DNA from: a virus
IMG/VR virus record: IMGVR_UViG_3300027126_000052
Location: 1 to 24,060 of that record
Direction: 5' to 3' (one strand)
Length of the DNA: 24,060 nucleotides
Positions within the stretch are counted from its first letter, which is position 1; each line of letters starts with the position of its first letter. Positions 15,249-23,425 of this stretch are shown one piece after another. Both the position numbers and the translations under genes were made by a program. The notes under the pieces were generated by a model that ran no database searches, had not been told where the DNA came from, and saw only the letters and a program-made list of their open reading frames with translations.

Positions 15249-17546
15249 TTATTCCTCGATTTTGTAATACACGCCAATTAATCTTATATCAAAAGGGTCA
15301 CTGTGTGTGATTGTAATTGGATCTCTTAAAAACTCATTCCAGCCTTTCATGAGGCTTTTACTAAATATGCCTGTCTGTGGCACTGGTGGCCCTAATGGAT
15401 TATATTGATTAAGAGTTTGTAATGTAATTGGCTGACCATCAATCTCACCACCAATAGTATTGTTAAACATGAATGTAGCGTTACGGATATGTTGTGGGTA
15501 AACTAAACTAGTGCCTTTTGGCCCTGTGGCTCCGGGTGGCGCATTAGGTAAGGTTTGAATAACCATGTTGATAGGTAGCCCAATGAATGCCTCTGTAACA
15601 TCTGTAGGTTGGCCATGTGCAATAAATTCGACTGTTGAATTTGTTACACTGTCTTGAAATCCATAACCATCGCCTTGCATAACAACATCTTTGCCGTTAA
15701 ATCTTGGCAGACCTGCAATGCTATTTACTGGAGGTCCTGAGTAAACATGACTGCAATCAGTAAATACATTAAAGCTTAACTCTTCAATAAAATATTTGGT
15801 GCTATAAGTAAAAGGTGCAACAAGTTCATTAGCAACTTTTCTTTCTACAACAAACCATGCACGACCATCTGGACTACTTGCGCCCCATCTAAAATAGGCT
15901 CTAAGCTCTGGTTTATTATCGTTGATTTCACCTGTGATGCATGATGTAAAACCTGTCACATTTTCATTCATTAATGTTTGGTAAACAACAAGGCTGCCAT
16001 CGTCATTGATAATAAATATGTACCTACTACCTGCACGATTTAAATTCTGAAATGAGACTTCATCGTGAGGTGCGCTGATAAGGTGTTCGGAGGTAACACT
16101 CACAATATTTGACATGTAAGAGTTATTGCCACCATCCCAAAGCATTGTGTGAACATCATTACCACTGATAATAATAATCTGATTATCTATGCCTTGTGGT
16201 TGAATTGCCGTTGCAGGAGTTGAATCTTGCAGTTGCAATGAAAATGTTTTAGGTGTTAAAGCAGTTTCGTAGATTAATGGTGAGGAAAAAATTGCTGAAT
16301 TTGTATGAACCGTTAAGCTTCGATATGGCACAATAAATTTAATAACATTTACAGTGTCGCTTGACGGAAAATAACTGATTGCATCGTCATCAGCTGGGTC
16401 TAATAATAATTCATCAAAGTTATTAAAATCATTAATTGCTGATAACCATAAACCATTTGGTAATGCATCGGTATTTGCAAATATAGCACGGCTTTGAAAA
16501 CTAGAGCATTTGCTTGGAAAACCTCTTTTAGTGGACCAAGCTGGTTCTCTAACTTCAACTAATCGGCCTAATTGTGCTGTTAGTGTGCTTAAAGTACTGG
16601 TTACTGTGCCTGTCATTTGTGTTGCTGATACATAAGCTGTGAATGAGACACAACCATTTGATAGAAATATACTTCCACCGACATGCTCTGGTGTAAACAC
16701 ATTTCCTGAGCTTGTAATGGTACATGCTGTACCAACAGTCACTGAGGTTGGTGTAAAAGTAAAAGTATCGTAATTTACATCACCAAAATCATATTGAGGC
16801 AAATTAGTGAATACAATTGGTGTTAGAGTCCAGTTGTTTGCTATTAGTACGTTTGTAGTACCTGCGCCAACGGTATTTAATGTAAAAGCATTTGTGTTGT
16901 TTGCTGCATCACGGGCAGTTGCGTAAACTTTAATCAAGGTTCCTGTCGCATCAGTACGAATGAAGTACGTTACACCTATAAGTATTTGTGGTGTTGTACT
17001 AGGCATACTTGCCGGTACTGCATTTGTAAATCGTGCTGCTGATATCAAATTTGCTGCAACTGGATTAGTTAATGTAAATTGATTTGAAACAATACCAGCA
17101 CCAGTATTGATTGGATTTGCTGCTAAACTGGAACGACTTAAGATATGTGGTTGGATAATATCAGCTGTTATTTCAAATTTATCTTCAAGTATTGTCCAGT
17201 CCATTGTTCGAATAACATGGCTTGTTAGTATGGCATTTGCAACAGTAGCGACTAATTCGTTTTCTAAATAAATTTCAACTTGTCCGGGAACAAAAGCTAA
17301 AACATATGTACATTCATTTTTATAAGGAAAAGTTTCAAAGAAAATATCACGCCAATCTGTTACACCAGTAATTTCGGCCGTGTATATAGTACCGAATCTT
17401 TTACCAATACCACCTTGAGGGTATGTAATAGTATTCTGTGCCTTTTTTAAAGATTTATAATAAGCGTCAAGAGTAGTTCTACCGTAAAGCATAGGTGACA
17501 ACTCACCTCTACTAAACTCATCTTGTGACCATATAATTTGTGGCAT
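15249..17546 (-). CDS. Tail tubular protein B (nozzle), T7 gp12-like
   Basis: A protein of 765 residues. The N-terminal signature FSRGELSPMLYGRTTLDAYY (about 12-30), followed by NTITYPQGGIGKRFGT, is the hallmark of podovirus tail nozzle proteins. Later segments with PSKCSSFQSRAIFANTD and a KNTDTVNVIKF-like strand pattern suit the beta-propeller body. It forms the lower tail tube and gates DNA. The start ATG 17546 has AAGGGGA close upstream. It sits between tail tubular A and the gp14-like gene, the same order as T7 gp11, gp12 and gp14. The length is close to that of T7 gp12 (794 residues). Confidence 0.92.
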   Translation of the reverse strand: MPQIIWSQDEFSRGELSPMLYGRTTLDAYYKSLKKAQNTITYPQGGIGKRFGTIYTAEITGVTDWRDIFFETFPYKNECTYVLAFVPGQVEIYLENELVATVANAILTSHVIRTMDWTILEDKFEITADIIQPHILSRSSLAANPINTGAGIVSNQFTLTNPVAANLISAARFTNAVPASMPSTTPQILIGVTYFIRTDATGTLIKVYATARDAANNTNAFTLNTVGAGTTNVLIANNWTLTPIVFTNLPQYDFGDVNYDTFTFTPTSVTVGTACTITSSGNVFTPEHVGGSIFLSNGCVSFTAYVSATQMTGTVTSTLSTLTAQLGRLVEVREPAWSTKRGFPSKCSSFQSRAIFANTDALPNGLWLSAINDFNNFDELLLDPADDDAISYFPSSDTVNVIKFIVPYRSLTVHTNSAIFSSPLIYETALTPKTFSLQLQDSTPATAIQPQGIDNQIIIISGNDVHTMLWDGGNNSYMSNIVSVTSEHLISAPHDEVSFQNLNRAGSRYIFIINDDGSLVVYQTLMNENVTGFTSCITGEINDNKPELRAYFRWGASSPDGRAWFVVERKVANELVAPFTYSTKYFIEELSFNVFTDCSHVYSGPPVNSIAGLPRFNGKDVVMQGDGYGFQDSVTNSTVEFIAHGQPTDVTEAFIGLPINMVIQTLPNAPPGATGPKGTSLVYPQHIRNATFMFNNTIGGEIDGQPITLQTLNQYNPLGPPVPQTGIFSKSLMKGWNEFLRDPITITHSDPFDIRLIGVYYKIEE

Positions 17547-17555
17547 ATGCTCCCC

Positions 17556-18149
17556 TTAAGAAATACTATTAGGATAAACACCACCAATAGCACGATTGCC
17601 AAGAACAGGGAAATCAACCTGAGTAAACTGAGGTCTATTTTGACAATCAATTGCACATGCCATGGCTTGCATCTGATTTCGTTTACCTTCGATAACACTG
17701 TAGTATTCGGTTTTTTGAGCATTACTTAAACACAAGTATGCTGCTATTTCATAAACAAAGTAATTTACAAACCAAGGTGGGAGAGCTGAAACATCAGGCT
17801 GATAAATAAACTGCATATACCACGGCCCTTGGTTAAATGTGTAAATCTTGTTTCCATTAAAAATATCCCAGTCATATGTGTTTGGCCACACACTTAATGT
17901 TTTTAACCAACCACTGGGGAGTTGATATACATATAAATAAGGTGGTGGAGGTGTTTCAACAAGCAAAGATAGTTGTTCAAACTTGCTTGCAAATCTCCAG
18001 TTGTTTGCTGATAGAACACTTGGCAAAAGCATGTCAAAAGCTTGCTCTGCTGCTACAACTAATTCATCTTGGTCTATCAATGACACGATAGGTGCATGGC
18101 CCAACTGGGCCAAAGCATTTGAAATGATTTGTACTTTTGTTAAGGCCAT
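17556..18149 (-). CDS. Tail tubular protein A (adaptor), T7 gp11-like
   Basis: A protein of 197 residues. The start (MALTKVQIISNALAQLGHAPI), then an LPSVLSANNWRFA helix, the YVYQLPSGWLKTL strand pair, and the C-terminal PPWFVNYFVYEIAAYLCL helix match the T7 gp11 or tail-adaptor family that forms the ring under the portal. Its length agrees with T7 gp11 (196 residues). It has AGGGGA upstream of the ATG, and its stop is nine bases from the nozzle start. The C-terminal extension (RPQFTQVDFPVLGNR) is the usual strand that docks on the nozzle. Confidence 0.92.
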   Translation of the reverse strand: MALTKVQIISNALAQLGHAPIVSLIDQDELVVAAEQAFDMLLPSVLSANNWRFASKFEQLSLLVETPPPPYLYVYQLPSGWLKTLSVWPNTYDWDIFNGNKIYTFNQGPWYMQFIYQPDVSALPPWFVNYFVYEIAAYLCLSNAQKTEYYSVIEGKRNQMQAMACAIDCQNRPQFTQVDFPVLGNRAIGGVYPNSIS

Positions 18150-18161
18150 GCAATTCCCCTA

Positions 18162-18821
18162 TTAGCTAGCTGCTCTTAAAACTTGATAATACAACACCAA
18201 GTCAGCACCTGGGTCACCAGAAAAAATAACTGTAATGGTGTTTAAAGTTGCTGCTGCTGATAATACAGTACGGTTATTCGTACCATCATTTTTAACTTGC
18301 ACAAATACTAAGTCAGTAGCTGCAACTCCGGTTACTGTAAACGCTTCTGTAGCACTACCACCAACAGTTGTTACTTGTGCAGCATATTTAACAATGTGAC
18401 TTGGAGTAATTCCAGATGCTAATTTTGCTAATGTTACGTTAGCATTTAGAATTTTTGCAGTTTCAACAGCATCATTTGCAAGTTTAATTGCAGTTACTGC
18501 ACCATTCTGTAAATTAGCTGTACCAACTGAACCAACTGGTCCAAATGTAACAACAGTAACAGTACCAGCGGTTTGGTTAACAGCATCTACATAATACATG
18601 CCGTTAGCATCACTTGCTTCAATGATAATAATATCACCTACCGCTAAATCATATACTGCTGATGCAAAATAGTTAGCAGCTGTAACAGTTGCAATATCAT
18701 CAGTAGCAGAAGCATAACTGAAAATTGCTGGTCCATTTGTAAAAGCTGGGCCGTCTACTGTTACACGTCCACTGTTGAACGCTAAAGTATGTCTAGTAAA
18801 TCTTTGGTCATTAAAAGCCAT
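18162..18821 (-). CDS. Capsid decoration or head-fibre candidate
   Basis: A protein of 219 residues directly after the capsid gene. The first 100 residues are beta-rich (AIFSYASATDDIATVTAANYF, DLAVGDIIIIEASD). Residues 102-138 hold three imperfect copies of a short stalk repeat (NGAVTAIKLAN, DAVETAKILN, ANVTLAKLAS), a pattern found in trimeric phage head and tail fibres. The remainder is a beta domain ending in DLVLYYQVLRAAS. BPP-1 has a cement protein (Bbp16) in this place, but I cannot show homology. The strong ribosome site AAAGGGGA fits a product made in high copy. A trimeric decoration protein is an inference. Confidence 0.72.
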   Translation of the reverse strand: MAFNDQRFTRHTLAFNSGRVTVDGPAFTNGPAIFSYASATDDIATVTAANYFASAVYDLAVGDIIIIEASDANGMYYVDAVNQTAGTVTVVTFGPVGSVGTANLQNGAVTAIKLANDAVETAKILNANVTLAKLASGITPSHIVKYAAQVTTVGGSATEAFTVTGVAATDLVFVQVKNDGTNNRTVLSAAATLNTITVIFSGDPGADLVLYYQVLRAAS

Positions 18822-18836
18822 TTTTATTCCCCTTTA

Positions 18837-19667
18837 TTATGCAGTTTCATCGCATTCGATTCCCAATACGCCCCGGGAATCGATCACTGTGGCTCCAGCA
18901 CTGAATACACCGTTTACTAAGTAAGAGGTGTTCTGTGGAATGTAGTTCACTTCGGTGCGGAAATTCATACCGATACCCATACCAGTTGACATTTTGTGCC
19001 ATGCTAAAGCGGTACGAATGTTTCCGGTTTTTGGTAAGCCACCCTCTGTCATTTGTGGAACTACGATAACGTTGAAACCTAAGTATTCACGAATGCGTGC
19101 ACGGTCAATTACATCATTTCTGGTGTAGAAAGTAGAAACGAATTGGTCATCTTGCATTAAAGACTTGAAGTTATTTGCAGACATAGCTACATAACGCTCT
19201 GCAAGTGGCACTGCGTTGTTATCAAAGAACTCTAAACATTGGGTAAATTTCAAGTAGTTGAAGTTTGTACCGCCATCTGCAATAGTGTCACCGGGATTAG
19301 CAACTAATGCATCAATGGTGATTTGGTCAGAACGACGACCCATAGCTTGAGCGACTAACATGGCGTTTTCCATTTTAGCGTCAAAGTTTACTGTTAGTTC
19401 TTGTACTTCGTCTACTGCGGTAGGTGTGGTGTATTTTTGTAAAGTACATACTGCTTTGTTGTAACCGGGATCTTGAATGGTTACTGCTGCTAAGTAAGCA
19501 GTTGGTACAGAAATTACTTGATCTACTTTACGAAACTCTACGCTTGCACCGATAACATCGTATTTTGTACGAATGGTATCACGCATTAAAAAACCTGTAG
19601 AGCGATAGATTGCTTTTACCAACGCATCGAACTCGATTTGTTGGACATTAGTTAAACTTATGGACAT
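18837..19667 (-). CDS. Major capsid protein, BPP-1-like (short HK97 fold)
   Basis: A protein of 276 residues in the expected place between scaffold and head-tail genes. Features include an N-terminal arm (QIEFDALVKAIYRSTGFLMRDTIRTKYD), a central VQELTVNFDAKMENAMLVAQAMGRRSDQITIDAL helix (the spine), a helix with LKFTQCLEFFDNNAVPLAERY, and EYLGFNVIVVPQM near residue 196. This composition resembles the Bordetella phage BPP-1 capsid family rather than T7 gp10. The codons look well chosen, and the ribosome site (TTAAGGGGATTAAAATG) is among the strongest here. A leader with promoter and hairpin precedes it. The fold assignment is inference from pattern. Confidence 0.87.
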   Translation of the reverse strand: MSISLTNVQQIEFDALVKAIYRSTGFLMRDTIRTKYDVIGASVEFRKVDQVISVPTAYLAAVTIQDPGYNKAVCTLQKYTTPTAVDEVQELTVNFDAKMENAMLVAQAMGRRSDQITIDALVANPGDTIADGGTNFNYLKFTQCLEFFDNNAVPLAERYVAMSANNFKSLMQDDQFVSTFYTRNDVIDRARIREYLGFNVIVVPQMTEGGLPKTGNIRTALAWHKMSTGMGIGMNFRTEVNYIPQNTSYLVNGVFSAGATVIDSRGVLGIECDETA

Positions 19668-19750
19668 TTTAATCCCCTTAAATAGTTAATGATGTTTTAT
19701 TAAGTATTATTGGGCTTGTAAAATGTTGGTTGTCCGTGAAGGGCCGATTA

Positions 19751-19793
19751 TGTACAAGTTATCCAATTCCCAGAAAAACTGGATACTTGTACA
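19751..19793 (-). other. Long inverted repeat in the capsid-gene leader
   Basis: Two arms, TGTACAAGTTATCCA (19751-19765) and TGGATACTTGTACA (19780-19793), pair over 14 bases with one bulged base and a 14-base loop. A short alternative hairpin, CCAG-aaaaa-CTGG (19770-19782), competes with the inner part. No T-run follows on the minus strand, so it is unlikely to be a terminator. It may be an RNase III site, an mRNA stabiliser or an operator. Confidence 0.75.
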
Positions 19794-19794
19794 C

Positions 19795-19824
19795 ATTATA
19801 AACCGCTATTTACTTAGTTTGCAA
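19795..19824 (-). promoter_or_regulatory. Candidate sigma-70 promoter for the capsid gene
   Basis: On the minus strand TTGCAA (19824-19819) and a perfect TATAAT (19800-19795) are 18 bases apart. The start of transcription would fall near 19788, about 120 bases before the capsid ATG at 19667. The -35 lies inside the end of the scaffold gene. Match quality is good for the -10 and moderate for the -35. No experimental support is visible. Confidence 0.45.
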
Positions 19825-20505
19825 TCTTTCGATTTTTGCAGTTATTTCTCTTCGATATCTTGGATCTGATTTATATTTTTCAATATTCTGAATCATCTCA
19901 AGTTGCAAATCTTCAAGACTATGTACGCCATCAGATTGTGATTGCTCATTGCCCGGTATCATTGTGTTTTGTCCTAACATTTTTGACCTCAATTCTTCTA
20001 ATGCTAACACTGCGTCAGCGGTTCTTAAATTTGATGTTAAAGCATAAAATGAGTCTTCAGATAAATTAGATTTAGCCCAGTTGTTTAAGATTTCTAATCT
20101 TTCATCTGCTTTATCACCTAAAGCCTGTTTTTCAGCATTATAGTCGATATTAAACTCATCCATGTACTTACCAACTGCGGATAACATTTTATCCATCACG
20201 TCTTGTGGTACACGTTTTGATTTAGCATATTGAGCCAATTCTTGAAATGGTTCATAGTCTGGGTCAATCCAGCCTTGTCCTGCTTCCCATGAATATTCAT
20301 TAGGTGCATCACCAAATCTTTTTTGTAATTCTTGATAGGACTTTGCAACATCCGAGGCTTTTTTAAATTGGCTTGGCAACCAGTCAGGTCTATCACCTAC
20401 ACCGGGGGTATTATCATCAAGCCACCAAGAAGGTTCTTGTTTTTGTATACCAGCGTCTTGCATAGCCATATCTTCTACTGTTGACGTTATAGTATCAAAA
20501 CTCAT
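19810..20505 (-). CDS. Scaffolding protein
   Basis: A protein of 231 residues, acidic and mostly helical. The block PSWWLDDNTPGVGDRPDWLPSQFKKASDVAKSYQELQKRFG at about 25-65 is a widespread podovirus scaffold signature (PG-G-RPDWLP, K-DVAKSY-EL). A central QELAQYAKSKRVPQDVMDKML helix follows, with a C-terminal helical tail rich in charges (EMIQNIEKYKSDPRYRREITAKI) of the type that contacts the capsid. Its start overlaps the stop of the Bbp19-like gene (ATGA). It lies between portal and capsid, as expected. It should be needed for procapsid assembly and be absent from mature virions. Confidence 0.88.
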   Translation of the reverse strand: MSFDTITSTVEDMAMQDAGIQKQEPSWWLDDNTPGVGDRPDWLPSQFKKASDVAKSYQELQKRFGDAPNEYSWEAGQGWIDPDYEPFQELAQYAKSKRVPQDVMDKMLSAVGKYMDEFNIDYNAEKQALGDKADERLEILNNWAKSNLSEDSFYALTSNLRTADAVLALEELRSKMLGQNTMIPGNEQSQSDGVHSLEDLQLEMIQNIEKYKSDPRYRREITAKIERLQTK

Positions 20506-20822
20506 GCTTCACCTGCTGCTCTGCGTGCTTCTTCATCTTTTCGTATTTGATAGCTTTGTACACTACCAATGATTTGTCGAAAAGCTTCCCTAAAGCCTTC
20601 ATAATAAATACATGCTTTATCATAGTTATCATTAATTTGGCTTGGTGTTCCGGGTATGATAAAACGCTCTTTGAATATCTCTAAAAGCTTTCTACCACCA
20701 TCAGAATTAAACACATCCCAACATAACTCGTCGAGCTGTACTACATCTGTGTTACGCTCAGGTTGTGCTGTTTGATACTGTTCATAAAAGTTCTCAGGAT
20801 TTATATATTGATTTTCACTCAT
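20502..20822 (-). CDS. Bbp19-like small phage protein
   Basis: A protein of 106 residues. The central pattern CWDVFNSDGGRKLLEIFKERFI, then PSQINDNYDKACIYYEGFREAFRQIIGSVQSY, fits small proteins related to Bordetella phage BPP-1 Bbp19 (a helix with GR-LL-L, then an EG-R--R-I helix). Its function is not known. It sits between portal and scaffold and overlaps the scaffold gene by four bases, so it probably takes part in head assembly. The start ATG 20822 follows the portal stop by two bases; no separate strong ribosome site is required if translation is coupled. Confidence 0.72.
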   Translation of the reverse strand: MSENQYINPENFYEQYQTAQPERNTDVVQLDELCWDVFNSDGGRKLLEIFKERFIIPGTPSQINDNYDKACIYYEGFREAFRQIIGSVQSYQIRKDEEARRAAGEA

Positions 20823-20824
20823 TC

Positions 20825-22408
20825 TTATACCTCTGGTAATTGTGCTGCTGGTGCTGCACCTTGCTGTTGCATTAACATGTCTTGCTGCTCATTCAACTTG
20901 TCTTGTTGTGCTTGAAACACTCTTGCAACTTCTTCCGGAGCATTCAACAACCGACTATCAATTTGCATCAAGTCTGCTAATAGATACGGATATTCCATTG
21001 GGTTAATAAATGCTTGTGCTGCTTCAGGGCCACTGATACCTTGCAATAATTGAAAGTACTGTGTGAATCTGGCTATTTGCTCTTGTCCCTTAGCTAAAGC
21101 AAGTGGTGACCTGTAAACGAAAGAGATCAACTTTCTGTCTAGATTTGGATATGGAAGCAAACCCATTTTGTCCAGAATGTATGAGCATCTTTCGATTACT
21201 GGCCATAGAAACTCTTGTTGTAACCTACTAAATAAAGGCCCAATACGTTCAGCCAAGGTTTGATTTTGTATCATTAATTGCGTAGCACTAACTGGTTGCT
21301 TAGAGTCAGTTGGAATGATTGAATCTGCAAACATTAGGCTACGAATTTGCATACGCAAATCTTGGATACTCAATTGGCTAAACTGAGGATTTGAAGTATC
21401 AGGCAATGGAATTAAAGGTGGTTGACCACCTGCGCCTAATGGTGCAATTGGAATGATTGTCATAGGCTGTAATTTAAATGTGTGTGGGTTAAATGTTGCG
21501 TCAGTAAATGCCATGTATGGTTTGAATGTATTAAGGTTTGCTGCTGCAAGTTCAATGCGTGCAAGTTCATTTAAACTGATAATAGAAGGCAATGCATCCA
21601 TAATTGGACCACGCCCATATGTATCGTTGTTTGTTTTTTGGAAACGCCACACAATACCGGGATTTACTTCAAACTCATCTACATACAAAATCTCACTGTC
21701 AGTACAAACCACATACTGATAACTCTTTTTTTGTTGTGGATTATACATAACACCTTCGTACACCATCTTGATTGTGTAGTCAGGATTGTTTCTCATCATC
21801 TGTAATATGCTTGGTGGTATTACTGCATTGCGCCAGCGTGTTGTTATCTCACTTGCTTTAACATCTTCCCAGTTACGATACCATGACTCTATTCTACCAG
21901 TCATTGCTTCTTCAATAGCAAGCTTATCCATAGGTATAGATGTAAATAACAACGGTTGTTCGTCAGTGTATTGATTCACTACCAAACAAGATGTGCCTAC
22001 CGCCAAATCAAAATAACATTCATTAATTACTACATCGAAATTAGAATCATGGATGTATTCAAATAGTTTGCGCATGTAATCATTTAACATACGTTGAGCG
22101 TCATCACGACTTATTCCTGCATCGTCCTCATCAAACTCAGGGTCAACACTCAAGAATCCCCATTGCGTTTGTGGTGGGGTCATAGCGGTATGTAGTTTCG
22201 ATACAAACGTTTTTGTCGCTTCGATAGCCGTTGTATCATAAACCCTTGTACCTTTCGACTCACCTTGTTGCTCTTTTGGTCTCCAGAATCTATTTCGATT
22301 TGGTATTGCATAGAAATAGCAAGCTTCGTGCAGACTCGCCCAAAGATAGCTAATTTGTTGCGCTCTATCGTAACGCTTCTTAAATTGATCTAAAAGTCTG
22401 TCTGCCAT
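20825..22408 (-). CDS. Portal (head-tail connector) protein, T7 gp8-type
   Basis: A protein of 527 residues, close to the T7 gp8 length (536). The N-terminus (LDQFKKRYDRAQQISYLWASLHEACYFYAIPNRNRF) and KGTRVYDTTAIEATKTFVSKLHTAMTPPQTQWGFL are diagnostic of the head-to-tail connecting protein family. Later YGRGPIMDALPSIISLNELARIELAAANL (the stem helix region) and PVSATQLMIQNQTLAERIGPLFSRLQQEFLWPVIERC (the wing and crown) also match. The C-terminus is Gln-rich (QDMLMQQQGAAPAAQLP). It forms the dodecameric ring through which DNA passes and to which TerL docks. It precedes the Bbp19-like gene by two bases. Confidence 0.95.
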   Translation of the reverse strand: MADRLLDQFKKRYDRAQQISYLWASLHEACYFYAIPNRNRFWRPKEQQGESKGTRVYDTTAIEATKTFVSKLHTAMTPPQTQWGFLSVDPEFDEDDAGISRDDAQRMLNDYMRKLFEYIHDSNFDVVINECYFDLAVGTSCLVVNQYTDEQPLLFTSIPMDKLAIEEAMTGRIESWYRNWEDVKASEITTRWRNAVIPPSILQMMRNNPDYTIKMVYEGVMYNPQQKKSYQYVVCTDSEILYVDEFEVNPGIVWRFQKTNNDTYGRGPIMDALPSIISLNELARIELAAANLNTFKPYMAFTDATFNPHTFKLQPMTIIPIAPLGAGGQPPLIPLPDTSNPQFSQLSIQDLRMQIRSLMFADSIIPTDSKQPVSATQLMIQNQTLAERIGPLFSRLQQEFLWPVIERCSYILDKMGLLPYPNLDRKLISFVYRSPLALAKGQEQIARFTQYFQLLQGISGPEAAQAFINPMEYPYLLADLMQIDSRLLNAPEEVARVFQAQQDKLNEQQDMLMQQQGAAPAAQLPEV

Positions 22409-22412
22409 GTTT

Positions 22413-22694
22413 TTAGCCTAATGTTTGTTGATAGCCAGAGTCACTCATTGGTTGTAAGAATCCACTAGAGCGATATTTACGTCTCATTGACCGAATCGTT
22501 TTTTCTTGGATACGTTGTTGTTCCATTTGCTTCTCAGCACCGATTCTTTTTTGTTCTTCAATTGCAGATTGCTTTTGCTGATAATAAGTATTTACTGCAT
22601 CAGCTCTTGCTCTTTTTTCTGCTTCACTTGTATGTGGTACTAATCCACCTACAACGTCTTCTATTTTTTTTAAACCTTTTGATAGCCAGCTCAT
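22413..22694 (-). CDS. Small coiled-coil protein before the portal
   Basis: A protein of 93 residues. The N-terminus (MSWLSKGLKKIEDVVGGLVPHT) is an amphipathic, weakly hydrophobic helix. Residues 22-70 are highly charged and helix-forming (EAEKRARADAVNTYYQQKQSAIEEQKRIGAEKQMEQQRIQEKTIRSMRRK), followed by a flexible end. Similar short proteins lie upstream of the portal in many podoviruses and are found in virions as minor structural proteins, but I cannot name the family. The start has GAGGG six bases upstream and the gene lies four bases from the portal start. A minor virion or assembly protein is inferred. Confidence 0.72.
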   Translation of the reverse strand: MSWLSKGLKKIEDVVGGLVPHTSEAEKRARADAVNTYYQQKQSAIEEQKRIGAEKQMEQQRIQEKTIRSMRRKYRSSGFLQPMSDSGYQQTLG

Positions 22695-22703
22695 TTTATA
22701 CCC

Positions 22704-22838
22704 TCATATCCAAATGTGAACATAAATTACTTTTTCTACAAACTCATCGGGATGAATTTCCCTTTCAACGTATACTATTCTATACGGTATTTTAATCTGT
22801 TGCTTTAGTTTCTTTAATTGCTGCGATATTGTTGCCAT
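22704..22838 (-). CDS. 44-residue ORF overlapping the end of the small terminase
   Basis: In a frame different from the small terminase, ATG 22838 opens 44 codons that run 47 bases inside the terS 3' end and then fill the otherwise empty 97 bases before the next gene, ending in TGA at 22704. The product starts MATISQQLKKLKQQIK and continues IPYRIVYVEREIHPDEFVEKVIYVHIWI, a basic helix followed by a strand-helix-strand pattern that looks like a folded small protein. There is no clear ribosome site at the ATG, so it would rely on coupling to terS. I do not recognise a family. The absence of any other use of this gap supports it. Confidence 0.5.
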   Translation of the reverse strand: MATISQQLKKLKQQIKIPYRIVYVEREIHPDEFVEKVIYVHIWI

Positions 22839-23373
22839 TATGCATATTCATCTTAATCAAATCGTCTTTCATTTTATCGACTTGTTCTTGTAATTTAAAT
22901 GATTCATACGCACGAATACCAATGTTTATAGATTCCATTAGTTGTTTAATTTCGCTTGCACAAAACTCACCGCCTGTGGCTTGTTCTATAAGTTGTTGAT
23001 ACTGTGTGTGTGGGTCAGCACTACTATCTACATTTAAACGTATTCTAGCACTTCTGCCGTAGTTATAACGTTGTGCGCCAATACCTTCCCAGTACTTAAA
23101 GTTAAAGTCTGGGTTGTCAGCGTTTTCCTCGCCTTCACGTTCCCACATTACCTGAGCATACAAACTTGCAAGTCTTGAGCATTCGTCAAAGATGGGATAA
23201 GTATTTCGCCATTTATAAAATCGTTTTTCTGAAATGCAAGCTTCTAAACAGAACTCAGCAACAGTACCACCATTACCGATAATATTTAATACCATTAAAC
23301 AATGGATTTGTTCATCGTATATTTGATTATGCGTTTTTACTTTATTGTATATTTTCTTAGGGTCTAGTTTCAT
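22792..23373 (-). CDS. terS: Terminase small subunit (putative)
   Basis: A protein of 193 residues from ATG 23373; a TTG just upstream is equally possible, both close to AGAGGAG. Residues about 30-80 (MVLNIIGNGGTVAEFCLEACISEKRFYKWRNTYPIFDECSRLA) fit a helix-turn-helix of the type that binds the packaging site. It is followed by EREGEENADNPDFNFKYWEGIGAQRYNY, a pattern I know from phage small terminases, and a C-terminal helical tail. It is the first gene of the minus-strand operon, far from the large subunit. The call rests on pattern and place, with no close homologue checked. Confidence 0.75.
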   Translation of the reverse strand: MKLDPKKIYNKVKTHNQIYDEQIHCLMVLNIIGNGGTVAEFCLEACISEKRFYKWRNTYPIFDECSRLASLYAQVMWEREGEENADNPDFNFKYWEGIGAQRYNYGRSARIRLNVDSSADPHTQYQQLIEQATGGEFCASEIKQLMESINIGIRAYESFKLQEQVDKMKDDLIKMNMHNGNNIAAIKETKATD

Positions 23374-23425
23374 CAATAGATTCTCCTCTATAATTATTCT
23401 GTACTATTTTTGGAGAAATTACAAA
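23374..23425. promoter_or_regulatory. Divergent 52-base spacer with candidate -10 element
   Basis: This short AT-rich gap separates terS (minus) and the lysozyme gene (plus). It holds a perfect TATAAT on the plus strand (23389-23394), but no good -35 at 17 or 18 bases, plus the ribosome site GGAG for the lysozyme and AGAGGAG for terS. Divergent promoters are expected here. The minus-strand one is not clear to the eye. Confidence 0.35.

Noticed and set aside
19668-19809. tRNA or small RNA gene in the gap before the capsid gene
   Set aside because: The inverted repeat does not form a cloverleaf, and no T-run terminator follows.
23345-23425. Longer lysozyme start that would add a hydrophobic signal-anchor-like segment
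   Set aside because: It would start at TTG inside the terS coding region with no ribosome site; the ATG at 23426 has GGAG upstream.
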